Source: Lachnoclostridium sp. An169 (lineage in GTDB: Bacteria; Bacillota; Clostridia; Lachnospirales; Lachnospiraceae). From it: a stretch of 56,711 nt of DNA. Location of the stretch: NCBI RefSeq assembly GCF_002160525.1, contig NZ_NFKT01000031.1, positions 1-56,711 on the forward strand, in the 5' to 3' direction. A program made the position numbers and the translations under genes. Shown here piece after piece: positions 32,251 through 41,639 of the stretch; positions within the stretch are counted from its first letter, which is position 1; each line of letters starts with the position of its first letter. The notes beneath the pieces are model-generated. The model had not been told where the DNA came from. It searched no databases and saw only the letters and a program-made list of their open reading frames with translations.

Positions 32251-32274
32251 GTATTGTTTCAAATTCAGTATAAT
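32245..32274 (+). promoter_or_regulatory. possible promoter of the alpha-glucosidase operon
   Basis: TTGCCG (32245-32250) and TATAAT (32269-32274) are 18 nt apart, about 130 nt before the GH13 start. The -35 is weak. Confidence 0.4.
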
Positions 32275-32404
32275 TGATTAGAAAAAAAGTGGTAGAATAT
32301 TGTGTAAATCCGAAAAATTTTTTCTGGAATAAGACAATCATTAAATTTAGAATAAATATAACAGAATGAATGTAACAATCAATCGCGAAGGAGTTATCAA
32401 GCAT

Positions 32405-34027
32405 ATGAAAGAAAGCAAATGGTGGAAAAAGGCAGTTATATATCAGATTTATCCGAAAAGTTTCCAGGACAGCAACGGAGACGGCATCGGTGATCTGAGA
32501 GGAATCGTACAGCGGTTAGATTATCTGGAAGATCTGGGTATAGATGCAATCTGGCTGTCTCCGGTGTACCGGTCGCCTCAGGATGATAACGGATATGATA
32601 TTTCTAATTATCAGGATATAGATCCGATGTTTGGCGATATAGGCGATATGGAAAATCTGATCCGTGAAGCAGGAAAACGAAATATTAAAATCATTATGGA
32701 TCTTGTCCTGAACCACTCTTCGGATGAGCATCCGTGGTTTTGCGAGGCAAAAAAGAGCAGGGAAAATCCTTATCATGATTACTATGTATGGCGTGATGGC
32801 GAAGAAGGAACGCCTCCAAATGATATGCGGGCATCTTTTGGCGGCTCTGCATGGGAATGGGTTCCGGAATTAAAGCAGTATTATTTTCATCAGTTTTCTG
32901 TAAAGCAGCCGGATTTAAATTGGGATAATCCGAAAGTCCGTCAGGAAATCTATCAGATGATACAGTGGTGGATTGATAAGGGAGTCGGCGGATTCCGGTT
33001 GGATGTTATTGATCAGATCGCGAAGGAACCGGATCAGAAGATAACGGCAAATGGTCCGAGATTACACGAATATATCAGGGAAATGAGCAGCGCTGTTTTC
33101 CAAAAGGGAGACTTGATAACTGTAGGGGAAGCATGGGGAGCAAATACAGAGAATGCGAAACTGTACAGTAACCCGGACGGAAGCGAGTTTTCTATGGTAT
33201 TTCAGTTTGAGCATATATGTCTGGATCAGCAGGAAGGAAAAGAAAAGTGGGATCTGGCTCCGCTGCCGTTTATAAAACTGAAAGAAGTGCTGAACCGGTG
33301 GCAGACAGAACTGGACGGCTGCGGCTGGAACAGTCTGTTCTGGGATAACCATGATCTTCCGCGGATTGTATCGAGGTGGGGAAATGACAGAGAATATCGT
33401 GTGGAGTCTGCGAAAATGTTTGCTGTACTGCTGCATGGAATGCAGGGAACGCCTTATGTTTATCAGGGAGAAGAACTTGGTATGACAAATGTCCGGTATT
33501 CCATTGATGAATACAGGGATATCGAAATACTGAACATGTATCGTGAACGCAGGGAACAGGGGTATCCGGAAGATGATATTATGAACTCCATCTATGCAAA
33601 AGGACGGGATAATGCGCGGACACCGATGCAGTGGGATAAATCTGAAAATGCAGGTTTTTCTGCCGGAACACCGTGGATCAGGGTGAATCCCAATTATAGA
33701 GAAATCAATGCCGCGGATGAAGTCCATGATCCGGATTCTGTGTTTACGTGTTATAAAACGCTGATCAGACTGAGAAAGAAATATCCGGTTTTCGTTGAAG
33801 GCCATTTTGCGCTGATCCAGCCCGAGAACGAGATCTTTTTTGCATATTCACGGGAAAGTGATGATGAAAAGATGTATGTGATCTGTAATTTCTTTGGGCA
33901 GAAAGCGGAATGGAAACCGGAGGAAGACCAGAACGGGACGAAACTGCTTTACTGTAATTATAAGGCAAGCGGGGAAACAGACTGTTACCGGCCGTATGAG
34001 GCGAGAATTTACTATATGAAAAAATAG
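32405..34027 (+). CDS. GH13 alpha-glucosidase (oligo-1,6-glucosidase type)
   Basis: A 540-residue cytoplasmic glycoside hydrolase that cleaves alpha-linked glucose oligosaccharides. The TIM barrel starts KKAVIYQIYPKSFQDSNGDG. Active-site regions are DLVLNHSS, GGFRLDVID (nucleophile Asp), VGEAWG (acid/base Glu) and FWDNHDLPR (third Asp). Length and signatures fit oligo-1,6-glucosidase/dextran glucosidase enzymes, but exact linkage cannot be told. ATG 32405 is preferred over 32366 because GAAGGAG precedes it. It has no signal peptide, so sugars must enter through the transporter encoded downstream. Confidence 0.9.
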   Translation: MKESKWWKKAVIYQIYPKSFQDSNGDGIGDLRGIVQRLDYLEDLGIDAIWLSPVYRSPQDDNGYDISNYQDIDPMFGDIGDMENLIREAGKRNIKIIMDLVLNHSSDEHPWFCEAKKSRENPYHDYYVWRDGEEGTPPNDMRASFGGSAWEWVPELKQYYFHQFSVKQPDLNWDNPKVRQEIYQMIQWWIDKGVGGFRLDVIDQIAKEPDQKITANGPRLHEYIREMSSAVFQKGDLITVGEAWGANTENAKLYSNPDGSEFSMVFQFEHICLDQQEGKEKWDLAPLPFIKLKEVLNRWQTELDGCGWNSLFWDNHDLPRIVSRWGNDREYRVESAKMFAVLLHGMQGTPYVYQGEELGMTNVRYSIDEYRDIEILNMYRERREQGYPEDDIMNSIYAKGRDNARTPMQWDKSENAGFSAGTPWIRVNPNYREINAADEVHDPDSVFTCYKTLIRLRKKYPVFVEGHFALIQPENEIFFAYSRESDDEKMYVICNFFGQKAEWKPEEDQNGTKLLYCNYKASGETDCYRPYEARIYYMKK

Positions 34028-34102
34028 TTGAAGGAAGATATAACCTGTCGTATGCTTAAAACAAACGATGGGTTTTTCTATAAGAGGAATCGAGGTAAGC
34101 AG

Positions 34103-35626
34103 ATGTATCGGATGATGATCGCAGATGATGAAGACGGCGAGAGGATAGGGATTCAATATTTGCTGAATAAACTTGGATTTGAATTTAATATTATCGAAGC
34201 CGAAGACGGCAAAGAAGCCCTGAGAAAATTGGAGGAATGTGCAGTCGATATTTTAATGACTGATGTACGGATGCCTTTTATAGACGGGCTGGAACTCTCT
34301 GAGATTGTCAGGAACAGATTCCCTGACACAGAAATTATATTTTTCAGCGGATATGATGATTTCAGTTATGTAAAACAGGCCCTGTCGATCCAGGCAGTTG
34401 ATTATATCCTGAAACCGGTCAATCCGGAAGAATTTAAGAAAGTGATTGATCTTGTTATAGCCAGGATAGAGAGAAAAAAGACAGTCGAATTACATGATCG
34501 GCAGCTCAGGAAAGTATTAGAGCCATATATAATAACAAGATTACTGAGCCAGATCCCTTATGAAAAGCTCAGAAATACATATCGTGAAAGCGAACTGGAG
34601 TTTTTAAAGCTGTATAAGAGAATGATCTTACTGGAATTTGAAGAAGATTTTTTTGGAAAGACAGTGGAAGATATTCAGGAGCTGAATAATAAAATTGCGG
34701 AGAATGGACTGGCATTATCCTGCGATATGGTCGATCTGAACCCTGCTCAGGGTATTCTTCTTTTTACAGATGAGGGGAAAAGTACTTCTTATTACAGAGA
34801 AGCTGCAGATGCAATACACATTTTGATCGAAAAGGAATATCAGGTTTCCTGTTTCCTGGCAGTCAGCGGTTTGATAGAAACGCCGGATGATATAGGCAGT
34901 GTTTATCAGGAAACAGAAGCGTATTTTGAAGAACGTTTTTTTCATAAAGATATTTTCGTATATCCGATAGAATCCGATGACAGGGCAGTGAATGTCAATT
35001 CAGAAAACATTACCCGCGCCTTTAATGAAATCGAGGAGGATATTAAATTCTGTGATGTATTCAGCCTGAAAAAGAACGTGGAGATCATATTGGATAAATG
35101 CAGGAACAATGAATTTCAGTCTTATATTTATACGAGATTTATCTGCGGCAATCTGATCAAGATCCTGTATCATGCGCTGCCGGAAGATCAGGATGAAATA
35201 GCTGATAAAATAGAAGAGCTGTATAGAGTAAATCATTTTTCTGAAATCGAACAGAGCCTTTTGGATCTTATGGGAAGAGTGGTCAGAGTCCTTGATTCAC
35301 AGCAGGATTCGCCGAAACATATGATTGCGATCATAGAAAAATATATACGGGATCACTATATGGAAGTATTGAGCCTTGACGTATTAGCTGAAAAGGTTTT
35401 TCTTACCCCGCACTATCTCAGCAGTATTTTCAGCCAGGAGAAAGGGATAGGACTTAATAAATATATTAAGAAAGTCCGTATGGATAAGGCCGAGCAGCTT
35501 CTTACTACGACAAATATGAAAATAGGAGATATCTGTGAAGCGGTAGGGTATACAAATCTGTCGTATTTCTGTAAGACATTTCGCAATGAATATGGAGTGA
35601 CACCTGAAAAATACAGAGAGAAATAA
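34103..35626 (+). CDS. YesN-type response regulator with AraC output
   Basis: A 507-residue regulator. The receiver domain (residues 1-120) has MIADDEDGERIGIQYLL, the phosphoacceptor Asp54 in LMTDVRMPFIDG, and later YILKPVNPEEFK (Lys). A middle region of unknown fold of about 250 residues follows. The C-terminus is an AraC helix-turn-helix pair: LSLDVLAEKVFLTPHYLSSI and IGDICEAVGYTNLSYFCKTF. It is cotranscribed with the YesM-like kinase that starts 10 nt downstream. It probably activates the sugar transport genes. ATG 34103 follows GAGG. Confidence 0.92.
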   Translation: MYRMMIADDEDGERIGIQYLLNKLGFEFNIIEAEDGKEALRKLEECAVDILMTDVRMPFIDGLELSEIVRNRFPDTEIIFFSGYDDFSYVKQALSIQAVDYILKPVNPEEFKKVIDLVIARIERKKTVELHDRQLRKVLEPYIITRLLSQIPYEKLRNTYRESELEFLKLYKRMILLEFEEDFFGKTVEDIQELNNKIAENGLALSCDMVDLNPAQGILLFTDEGKSTSYYREAADAIHILIEKEYQVSCFLAVSGLIETPDDIGSVYQETEAYFEERFFHKDIFVYPIESDDRAVNVNSENITRAFNEIEEDIKFCDVFSLKKNVEIILDKCRNNEFQSYIYTRFICGNLIKILYHALPEDQDEIADKIEELYRVNHFSEIEQSLLDLMGRVVRVLDSQQDSPKHMIAIIEKYIRDHYMEVLSLDVLAEKVFLTPHYLSSIFSQEKGIGLNKYIKKVRMDKAEQLLTTTNMKIGDICEAVGYTNLSYFCKTFRNEYGVTPEKYREK

Positions 35627-35635
35627 GGATCGTTG

Positions 35636-37351
35636 ATGAAAAAGCTGAGACAATGGTATAGAAATTTAAAATTCAGAAAAAAAGTCTTGTTCAGTATGCT
35701 GCTGGCAAGTCTGCTTCCGGTAATCCTGCTGGGTATATTCTGCTATTTTCAGTGCAGGAACCTGCTGATACAGAGGGAAGAGGAGATGCTGAGCCAGACA
35801 TTGGAGCAGAATGTAACCATCCTGACAGGCAACTTAAATTTGTATAAGAGCTACATGGACAGCATTGTATGGGATGATAACCTTCAGCAGGCGCTGGAAG
35901 CCGATTATGAAGATAATCTGCAGATGTACGTGGCGTATCGGGATATCATAGATCCGGTTATATTTAATATGGAAAATCTGGATTCCGCCGTGAAACAGGT
36001 GACGATATACAGTACGAACGATACCTTGTATCCGCACGGCACAAATTTTCTCCCGGCGGAGCGGATGGATTCCGGTATGGACGAACTGGAGCGGGGAAGA
36101 GTGCTGTGGGATGCCAGGCCGGACGCCAATGAATTGAATATGTACTGCAAAATGTTTTCGGAATATGGAAGATATGAGAATGCGATACGTATATCATTGG
36201 ATTATTCAAAAGTATTTTCAATATTTACAAACTTGTTTTCGGATGATTATGGCATTGAGATTACAGACAATGACGGGAATACTATTTTTTCATTTGCACA
36301 GAAGAATGCAGATCATAATACGCAGGAGTCTGCGGTAAAGCGTACGGCAGATGAAGAACGGGAAAAAGACTGTGTTGTAAAAACGGAAAAGATCAGCTCT
36401 GTAAACTGGCGGGCAGAACTGCAGAGACCTGTCAGTGAAATTTCGGCTGCGGCAAGGAGCATCACGGTTCTTGTCCTGATCGTTATTCTCGGGTGCTGCG
36501 CTCTGGTCGCTTTCTTAAGTCTGACACTGACGAGAAGTATAACAAAACCGGTGAATGAACTGGTGGAAAATATAGAGCAGATTGAACTTGGCTCTATGTC
36601 GGTGGACGTGGTGAATGAATCTCAGGATGAGATCGGACATCTCTTCCGGAGCTTTAAAAGGATGATGGAACGGCTGAATGATATGATTAATCAGGTGTAT
36701 CAGAGCAGGATCCTGCAGCAGCAATATGAGATGAAAGCGCTGCAGGCTCAGATCAATCCTCATTTTCTGTATAACAGTCTCTCTTTGATCAACTGGAAAG
36801 CCATTATGGCGGAACAGACAGAGATCAGTGAGATGGCGCAGCTGCTGTCAACTTTCTATCGTACAACGCTGAATAAAGGGAAGAATACGATAAGCGTAAA
36901 GGGAGAGTGGGATAATACCTGCTCTTATGTGAAAATCCAGCAGATGCTGCATTCCGGGAAATTTGAAGCGGTTTTAGAGATAGATGAAAACATTTTGAAT
37001 TACCATATGATCAATCTGCTTTTGCAGCCGTTAGTAGAAAATGCGATCATACACGGACTGGATCATAAAGAGACAGAGGGTAAAAAAAGACTGGAGGTAT
37101 ACGGAAGAGAGCAAAAGGATGAACTGGTATTTACGGTAAGAGACAACGGCTGCGGGATGTCAGAGAAGACGATGGAAAATATTCTGATTGAGCAGACAAA
37201 CGGATACGGCGTTCAGAATGTACATCACCGGATACAGCTGTATTATGGAGAAGAATATGGTTTGTCTTATCAAAGCAAAATGAATGAAGGAACAACGGTT
37301 ACACTTACCATTCCGAAAAGAACAGATCCGGATAACGAAAAAACTGTCTGA
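35636..37351 (+). CDS. YesM-type sensor histidine kinase
   Basis: A 571-residue membrane kinase. Membrane helix 1 is near residues 19-40 (VLFSMLLASLLPVILLGIF), with an extracellular sensor of about 235 residues. Membrane helix 2 lies near 275-298 and is followed by a HAMP segment (SITKPVNELVENIEQIELGS). The YesM-family phosphoacceptor box is QAQINPHFLYNSLSLINW. The ATPase has NAIIHG and NGCGMS. Such kinases sense extracellular sugars, often with a solute-binding protein, and pair with YesN regulators. A TTG just before ATG 35636 is not needed. Confidence 0.92.
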   Translation: MKKLRQWYRNLKFRKKVLFSMLLASLLPVILLGIFCYFQCRNLLIQREEEMLSQTLEQNVTILTGNLNLYKSYMDSIVWDDNLQQALEADYEDNLQMYVAYRDIIDPVIFNMENLDSAVKQVTIYSTNDTLYPHGTNFLPAERMDSGMDELERGRVLWDARPDANELNMYCKMFSEYGRYENAIRISLDYSKVFSIFTNLFSDDYGIEITDNDGNTIFSFAQKNADHNTQESAVKRTADEEREKDCVVKTEKISSVNWRAELQRPVSEISAAARSITVLVLIVILGCCALVAFLSLTLTRSITKPVNELVENIEQIELGSMSVDVVNESQDEIGHLFRSFKRMMERLNDMINQVYQSRILQQQYEMKALQAQINPHFLYNSLSLINWKAIMAEQTEISEMAQLLSTFYRTTLNKGKNTISVKGEWDNTCSYVKIQQMLHSGKFEAVLEIDENILNYHMINLLLQPLVENAIIHGLDHKETEGKKRLEVYGREQKDELVFTVRDNGCGMSEKTMENILIEQTNGYGVQNVHHRIQLYYGEEYGLSYQSKMNEGTTVTLTIPKRTDPDNEKTV

Positions 37352-37366
37352 GAGGGCAGTTTTTTC
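37337..37366 (+). terminator. terminator of the yesMN genes
   Basis: GAAAAAACTG pairs with CAGTTTTTTC around a 10-nt loop spanning the kinase stop codon. The downstream T tract is part of the stem. Confidence 0.65.
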
Positions 37367-37423
37367 ATTGTCCGGATCTGCTTATCTTTGTAAAAATGTT
37401 GTTTAAAGCGGTATTTTGTTTCG

Positions 37424-37452
37424 TTTACCGGAAATTTGTTTTAATTTATAAT
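37424..37452 (+). promoter_or_regulatory. promoter of the transporter operon
   Basis: TTTACC (37424-37429) and TATAAT (37447-37452), 17 nt apart, lie about 50 nt before the lipoprotein start. The AT-rich upstream DNA is a plausible site for the YesN-like activator. Confidence 0.55.
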
Positions 37453-37505
37453 AAAAATACCTTAAGAAATGGCCATTAATACAAGGAAGGATGGAGGAAA
37501 TATTT

Positions 37506-39203
37506 GTGAGACGAAGATTATTTATAAAACGTGTGTTGAGTATAGCAACTGTGTCAGCGCTTGCAGTATCATTATCAGCCTGTGCAGGGGGCGCCGGCGG
37601 GCAGGAAGAGGCGGTATCAGCGGCGGACGGACCGCTTGGTGCATATGAGGATACCCTGGTCTGCAGCATGGGAAGAAGCACGATAGCAAACCCTAAATTC
37701 CCGGAAGGCGATTCATACGAAGATAATGCATACACGAGATATTTAAAAGAAAAACTTAATGTAGAAGTAAAGGATTCATTTGAAGCTAACGGTGAGGATT
37801 ATGACCGGCAGGTGTCGCTGGCTATCGCTTCGGGAGAATTACCGGATGTGATGCGCGTCAGCTCAAAGGATGTACTCGACGAGCTGGTTGAAAATGATCT
37901 GGTTGAGGATCTTACGGATGTATATGATGAATATGCAAGCGATTATATTAAAGAAGTATATGATTCATATGACGGCAGATGTCTGGACGGAGCAATGTAT
38001 GACGGACGGCTGATGGCTCTGCCTGGAACAAATTATGATGCTGCTCCGTGTGTAGTATTTATTCGGCAGGATTGGGTGGACGATCTTGGGATGAAAATTG
38101 ATGAGGACGGGGACGGATGTCTGACAATCGACGAACTGGAGAACATTACAAAAACTTTTGTAGAAAAAGATCCGGGAAATACCGGAAATCCGGTTGGGCT
38201 TGCGTTTGCACCATATCTTACATCAGGTGATTATGGTGGAAGCGGTTATACCATGATGGCTATCGGGGCGGCTTATAAAGCATTCCCGGGAAGCTGGCTT
38301 GAAGATGAAGACGGAAATCTGTATAACGGTTCCACAACAGAAGGGATGAAAGCTACACTTGCAAAACTGGCGGAGTGGTTCCAGAAAGGTCTGGTAGATC
38401 CTCAGTTTGGTACAAGAACATGGGATGATATTACAGCTCTCCTGACAAACGGACAGACAGGTATTACATTTGGACCGTGGCACCTTCCGGACTGGCTTCT
38501 GAATAATGTAAGAAGTATGGATCCTGATGCAGAGTTCTCAACTTATACAATCTGCGATGACAATGGCAAAGTAAACGTTATTCATAATAACGCTGTAAAC
38601 GGATATATGGTTGTCAGAAAAGGCTATTCAAATCCGGAAGTACTGATTAAAATTGCGAATCTGTTTTTTGATGAGATTGTGAACAATAAGAATCTGGAAA
38701 CAGAGCAGCCGGAAGTATATCAGTACGTTACAACGGTGGATAATTCAGCCAGACCGATACAGGTCGAATTAAACAAGAATACATATCTTGTTGATGAATA
38801 TTCGGATATTAAAAATTGTGTGGATGGGAAGATATCCATGGATGAGGTCCGCTCGATTGAGTCAAAGACGAATGTGGAAGCAATCAACAGATATTTAGCG
38901 GATCCGGCGAATTCAGAGGTGACAGACTGGTCAAAATATACGTCGCGGATGAAATCGATGGAGTTGATCGATCGACTGACGAATGAAGGAAAGCTTGAAT
39001 GGGATACGCCTGTATTCTTTGATACTACAGAGACAATGAGAACCAATAATGCTGACTTGAATAAACTTCAGGAAGAGACATTTGTCGCTATCGTTACCGG
39101 TTCAAAACCGGTGGATGAGTTCGATGCATTTGTAGATGCATGGAGCAGCCGCGGCGGTGAGCAGATTACCAAAGAAGTGCAGGAAATTATCGACGCTCAA
39201 TAG
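37506..39203 (+). CDS. extracellular sugar-binding lipoprotein (LplA-like)
   Basis: A 565-residue solute-binding protein. GTG 37506 gives the signal sequence RRRLFIKRVLSIATVSALAV with lipobox LSAC, so the mature protein is lipid-anchored outside the membrane. The mature part has the family-1 binding-protein layout: VSLAIASGELPDVMRV, CVVFIRQDWVDDLGM, and a Ca-like segment DEDGDGCLTIDELEN. Length over 500 residues is typical of the LplA type serving YesMN-regulated transporters. GGAGG lies 7 nt before GTG. An ATG at 37491 overlaps that site. Substrate is probably an alpha-gluco-oligosaccharide, judged from the GH13 gene. Confidence 0.9.
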   Translation: MRRRLFIKRVLSIATVSALAVSLSACAGGAGGQEEAVSAADGPLGAYEDTLVCSMGRSTIANPKFPEGDSYEDNAYTRYLKEKLNVEVKDSFEANGEDYDRQVSLAIASGELPDVMRVSSKDVLDELVENDLVEDLTDVYDEYASDYIKEVYDSYDGRCLDGAMYDGRLMALPGTNYDAAPCVVFIRQDWVDDLGMKIDEDGDGCLTIDELENITKTFVEKDPGNTGNPVGLAFAPYLTSGDYGGSGYTMMAIGAAYKAFPGSWLEDEDGNLYNGSTTEGMKATLAKLAEWFQKGLVDPQFGTRTWDDITALLTNGQTGITFGPWHLPDWLLNNVRSMDPDAEFSTYTICDDNGKVNVIHNNAVNGYMVVRKGYSNPEVLIKIANLFFDEIVNNKNLETEQPEVYQYVTTVDNSARPIQVELNKNTYLVDEYSDIKNCVDGKISMDEVRSIESKTNVEAINRYLADPANSEVTDWSKYTSRMKSMELIDRLTNEGKLEWDTPVFFDTTETMRTNNADLNKLQEETFVAIVTGSKPVDEFDAFVDAWSSRGGEQITKEVQEIIDAQ

Positions 39204-39217
39204 TGAAAACAGATTGG

Positions 39218-39244
39218 ATCATGGGTTGATATTCAGCCCATGAT
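39218..39244 (+). terminator. intercistronic hairpin after the lipoprotein gene
   Basis: ATCATGGG pairs with CCCATGAT. There is no strong T run, so it is probably a partial terminator or mRNA-stabilising element that keeps the binding protein in excess over the permeases. Confidence 0.5.
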
Positions 39245-39267
39245 TCTTAAATATAAGAGGTAAAGGG

Positions 39268-40182
39268 ATGAAGAAAAAAACATTTATTCAGAAGCGCAGC
39301 ATGCGGTCTCAAAGTATGTATCACATGATGATGCTTCCGGGAATGATCTTTGTATTGATTTTTTCATATGTGCCTATGTTTGGTATCATTATGGCATTTC
39401 AGGACTATGTTCCGGCAAAAGGAATACTGGGATCAGAGTTTGTCGGTCTGAAACATTTCAAATATATGTTCTCTCTGCCGGATATCTGGCAGATACTGAC
39501 GAATACTGTAGTAATTGCTGTAGGGAAGATTATTCTCGGAACAGTTATGGCGATCGCTTTTGCAATTTTGCTCAATGAAATAAGAGTCCGGTTTTTTAAG
39601 AAGACCGTTCAGACAATCGTATATCTTCCGCACTTTTTATCATGGGTCGTCCTGGCTGCGGTTGTAATTAATATGGTAAATCTGGACGGACCGGTAAATC
39701 ACATCATTCAGATGCTTGGATTCGATAAAGTCAATTTCCTCGGAAGCAATACATGGTTCCGCCCAATGATCATTGTGACCGATGTGTGGAAAGAATTCGG
39801 ATATAATTCAATTGTGTATCTCGCGGCGATAACTGCCATTGATCCGGGGCTCCATGAAGCGGCAGCTATTGACGGGGCGAACTGGTGGAAAAGAGTATGG
39901 CATATTACACTTCCGGGAATGCTCCCAATCATACTTTTGATGGCTGCGATGAGCCTTACAAGTATTTTAAGCGCCGGATTTGATCAGATTTATAATCTGT
40001 ATTCACCGATGGTCTATCAGACAGGAGATGTTCTGGATACATATGTTTACAGAATGGGCTTAATCAGTCGACAGTACAGTTTCTCTACTGCAGTGGGCCT
40101 GCTCAGATCCGCAGTCGGCATGGTGCTGATGCTTGCGGCAAACGGACTTGCAAAGAAGTTTACTGACAGGAAAATATTCTAG
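39268..40182 (+). CDS. ABC sugar permease (LplB-like)
   Basis: A 304-residue inner-membrane permease with six predicted helices, MYHMMMLPGMIFVLIFSYVP being the first. The EAA loop reads HEAAAIDGANWWKRVWHITL, which contacts an ATPase. No ATPase gene lies in this operon, as usual for this class, which shares an MsmX-type ATPase encoded elsewhere. It is coupled to the second permease 20 nt downstream. Confidence 0.92.
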   Translation: MKKKTFIQKRSMRSQSMYHMMMLPGMIFVLIFSYVPMFGIIMAFQDYVPAKGILGSEFVGLKHFKYMFSLPDIWQILTNTVVIAVGKIILGTVMAIAFAILLNEIRVRFFKKTVQTIVYLPHFLSWVVLAAVVINMVNLDGPVNHIIQMLGFDKVNFLGSNTWFRPMIIVTDVWKEFGYNSIVYLAAITAIDPGLHEAAAIDGANWWKRVWHITLPGMLPIILLMAAMSLTSILSAGFDQIYNLYSPMVYQTGDVLDTYVYRMGLISRQYSFSTAVGLLRSAVGMVLMLAANGLAKKFTDRKIF

Positions 40183-40202
40183 CGGAAGGGAGCGTTTTTA
40201 TA

Positions 40203-41096
40203 ATGGTACAAAAAAAGGGAATTGTTTCAAATTTAGGCAGGGGTACGATTTATTTTATTGTATTTCTGTTAGGACTGATATGTCTGCTGCCTTTGTTAAA
40301 TATTGTCGCCGTATCATTCAGCGGCAGTGCGGCTGTAGCCGGAAACAGAGTGGGATTTCTTCCTGTAGATTTTACGGTGGCTGCATATGAAAAGATCCTG
40401 GGGGATCATCAGTTTTGGAGATCCTTTGGAATATCGGTGCTCCGGGTTGTCCTGGCATTGATTCTGAATCTGGTGCTGATCACATTAATGGCGTATCCGT
40501 TGTCCAAATCAAAGCGAGAATTTAAAGGCCGCAATATATATATGAATCTTTTGATTTTTGCCATGCTGTTTAATGGTGGAATGATCCCGACATATATTGT
40601 GGTAAAAAATCTGGGCCTGTTAAATTCAGTATGGTCTCTGGTGCTTCCCGGTGCGGTTCCGATATTCAGTGTGATCATGGTAATGAATTTCTTTATGGGA
40701 GTTCCAAAGGCTTTGGAAGAAGCGGCAGTAATTGATGGAGCTACGCCGCTGCAGGTATTGACAAAGGTTTATCTGCCCTGCTCAAAACCGGTTATTGCAA
40801 CAATCGCATTATTCAGTATCGTGGGGAGCTGGAATGATTTTTTCAGTGGTCTGATCTATATGACAAAAGTGAATAACTATCCATTACAGACATATATACA
40901 GTCATTAAGCGTGAAGCTTGAAGATATGTTGAACGCAGGCGGAAGCCTTAGTTCCCTTGTTAATGTTATGGACGTATCATCACAGAATCTGAATGCTGCC
41001 AAAATCGTAGTCTCCGTTATTCCTCTGCTGCTGATTTATCCGCTGCTCCAGAAATATCTTATTACGGGAATTGTAGTAGGAAGCGTGAAAGAGTAA
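40203..41096 (+). CDS. ABC sugar permease (LplC/YtcP-like)
   Basis: A 297-residue permease with about six helices. The EAA loop is LEEAAVIDGATPLQVLTKVY, and the typical C-terminal end is LLIYPLLQKYLITGIVVGSV. Together with the preceding permease it forms the heterodimeric channel fed by the lipoprotein at 37506. It ends the carbohydrate cargo; the next gene returns to ICE-type regulators. Confidence 0.92.
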   Translation: MVQKKGIVSNLGRGTIYFIVFLLGLICLLPLLNIVAVSFSGSAAVAGNRVGFLPVDFTVAAYEKILGDHQFWRSFGISVLRVVLALILNLVLITLMAYPLSKSKREFKGRNIYMNLLIFAMLFNGGMIPTYIVVKNLGLLNSVWSLVLPGAVPIFSVIMVMNFFMGVPKALEEAAVIDGATPLQVLTKVYLPCSKPVIATIALFSIVGSWNDFFSGLIYMTKVNNYPLQTYIQSLSVKLEDMLNAGGSLSSLVNVMDVSSQNLNAAKIVVSVIPLLLIYPLLQKYLITGIVVGSVKE

Positions 41097-41151
41097 TATG
41101 CAAAACAGAATTATTTGGTGGTGATGACTTGGGAAAATAGTCTGTTTAGAT

Positions 41152-41607
41152 ATGGGAATGTCTGGTGAACAGATTGGTAAAGAACTGATTCCTTTTCTAA
41201 ACAAAGTGCAGAAAAAAGAATTGATTCAGTTTTTGAAATCTTACTCAGCGATCATAAATCATAATTTTTTTAAAAGAGATTTTGAACCAACAGACATTGA
41301 CCTGACAGAAATGTATTTCGGAAAATTATATATATGTTTAGAATATCGTCTTGTTAGTGTAAGTGGTCAACCAATTAACTTAACTGCAAAAGAATTCGAC
41401 ATTCTTGCGCTTCTGATCATGCATCCGAAACGTGTCTTTACATATGAGATGATCATGGAGCTGGTCTGGAATGAAGACTATACATTTTATTCCCGTAAGG
41501 CTATCAATAACCATATAAGTAATCTGCGGAAAAAATTAAACATTGCCCCGGATATACCCGATTATATAAAAAGTGTCTATGGCGTCGGTTATAAATTCGA
41601 GGTGTGA
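41152..41607 (+). CDS. winged-helix (OmpR-type) regulator without receiver
   Basis: A 151-residue DNA-binding protein. The N-terminal 60 residues are unfamiliar and helical. The C-terminal 90 form an OmpR/PhoB-type winged helix: LTAKEFDILALLIMHPKRVF, then YEMIMELVWNEDY, AINNHISNLRKKL and IKSVYGVGYKFEV. No phosphoreceiver domain is present, so it must be controlled in another way. No good ribosome site precedes ATG 41152; ATG 41158 is equally possible. It lies at the control end of the ICE, upstream of the sigma-like gene. Confidence 0.8.
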   Translation: MGMSGEQIGKELIPFLNKVQKKELIQFLKSYSAIINHNFFKRDFEPTDIDLTEMYFGKLYICLEYRLVSVSGQPINLTAKEFDILALLIMHPKRVFTYEMIMELVWNEDYTFYSRKAINNHISNLRKKLNIAPDIPDYIKSVYGVGYKFEV

Positions 41608-41639
41608 AGAAGTGCGGTGATGTTGAACCGCGCTTCTTC
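41606..41639 (+). terminator. hairpin at the end of the winged-helix gene
   Basis: GAAGAAGTGCGG pairs with CCGCGCTTCTTC (one mismatch), overlapping the stop codon. No T run follows. Confidence 0.5.

Noticed and set aside
37395..37425. Catabolite repression (cre) site before the sugar lipoprotein gene
   Set aside because: TTTAAAGCGGTATTTT only loosely fits the cre consensus and lacks a clear palindrome.
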